A stretch of DNA of 15,898 nt from JAGTVB01 sp964624765 (lineage in GTDB: Bacteria > Pseudomonadota > Gammaproteobacteria > HK1): contig CAZUZO010000085.1 in assembly GCA_964624765.1 (NCBI GenBank), forward strand, positions 1-15,898, given 5' to 3'. Below the pieces are notes generated by a model. That model was not told where the DNA came from and did no database searches. It saw only the letters and a list, made by a program, of their open reading frames with translations. This document shows positions 15,721-15,898 of this stretch, in pieces. Made by a program: the position numbers and the translations under genes. Numbering within the stretch: the stretch's first letter is position 1; each line of letters opens with the position of its first letter.

Positions 15721-15849
15721 GCAGCCGGTCGCCTTGCCACAAGGGTGTGTCCGGCAGGGATGCCGGACTCAAGTCTACAAGGATGTATTCACGACGTCCC
15801 TTGAGGCAAGGCGACCGGCTGCCACCCAGACGAAACGATGACCATGGCC
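15657..15849. repeat. outer 23-bp perfect inverted repeat spanning the RES 3' end and the next gene start
   Basis: Bases 15657-15679 are the exact reverse complement of 15827-15849. The left arm encodes the abnormal end of the RES toxin. The right arm contains the ATGACCATGGCC start of the next reading frame. Unequal spacers (40 and 3 bases) separate the arms from the inner palindrome. No direct target duplication flanks the outer ends. It may be a fold-back insertion, or an inverted duplication formed by strand switching at the inner palindrome. Confidence 0.8.
15720..15823. repeat. REP-like palindromic element of 104 bp
   Basis: Arms 15720-15745 and 15798-15823 pair over 25 of 26 bases (outer 19 perfect, GGCAGCCGGTCGCCTTGCC). 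Inside is a perfect 8-bp hairpin GTCCGGCA-GGGA-TGCCGGAC (15749-15768). No T-run follows, so it is not a classic terminator, though the RNA would form a very stable hairpin between the toxin and the next gene. The layout (GC-rich arms, inner hairpin, intergenic place) resembles dispersed palindromic repeats of gammaproteobacteria. Copy number cannot be judged from this window. Confidence 0.75.
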
Positions 15850-15898
15850 GAAAAACACGACAACGCGCAAACGCCGACAGATCAAGTTGGCGCCGACA
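15838..15898 (+). CDS. 5' end of an unidentified gene, cut by the window edge
   Basis: An open frame starts with ATG at 15838 (or the in-frame ATG at 15844) and runs beyond the window. Only about 20 residues are visible, beginning MTMAEKHDNAQ, polar and with no membrane segment yet. Too little remains to assign a family. The first codons lie in the right arm of the 23-bp inverted repeat. No clear Shine-Dalgarno is seen, because the upstream bases belong to the repeat. Confidence 0.45.
   Translation, partial: MTMAEKHDNAQTPTDQVGAD

Overview
The window reads as a chromosomal segment of a gammaproteobacterium with moderately high GC. The evidence is gene order: ypjD next to the CorB-type CBS transporter gene, and the block rnr-rlmB-rpsF-rpsR-(DUF2232-like)-rplI-dnaB-alr. 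A DUF2232-like membrane protein between rpsR and rplI, with no priB between rpsF and rpsR, points away from enterobacteria and towards environmental lineages such as Chromatiales- or Xanthomonadales-like groups. The genus cannot be fixed from this sequence.

Layout. 1-2214 (+): ypjD and corB. 2384-3612 (+): a class I DAHP synthase gene broken only by a 100-N assembly gap; 55 bp are duplicated on both sides, so the gap looks artificial. 3670-11729 (-): a long housekeeping block (alr, dnaB, rplI, a DUF2232-like gene, rpsR, rpsF, rlmB, rnr) with 4-bp ATGA overlaps at rnr/rlmB and dnaB/alr. A 143-bp MITE-like element sits between the DUF2232-like gene and rplI, exactly at a stop codon. 11826-11912 (+): tRNA-Leu(CAG), with a strong promoter overlapping the rnr start. 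12195-14245 (-): a two-gene unit of an MscS-type channel and an uncharacterised P-loop-like protein whose Walker A lysine is missing. 14246-14782: a non-coding stretch. 14783-15720 (+): a Xre/RES (MbcA/ParS-type) toxin-antitoxin operon with a perfect dyad in its promoter spacer. 15657-15849: nested inverted repeats that replace the expected end of the RES toxin and run into the start of a further gene cut by the window edge.

How the genes work together. The central block couples ribosomal proteins S6, S18 and L9, 23S rRNA methylation (RlmB), RNA decay (RNase R), replication (DnaB) and cell-wall precursor supply (Alr). The accessory end (MscS pair, toxin-antitoxin, palindromic repeats) is where the less ordinary biology lies. 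The observations most worth following are the MscS/degenerate-ATPase pair, the rearranged RES 3' end, and the clean MITE insertion inside the ribosomal operon.
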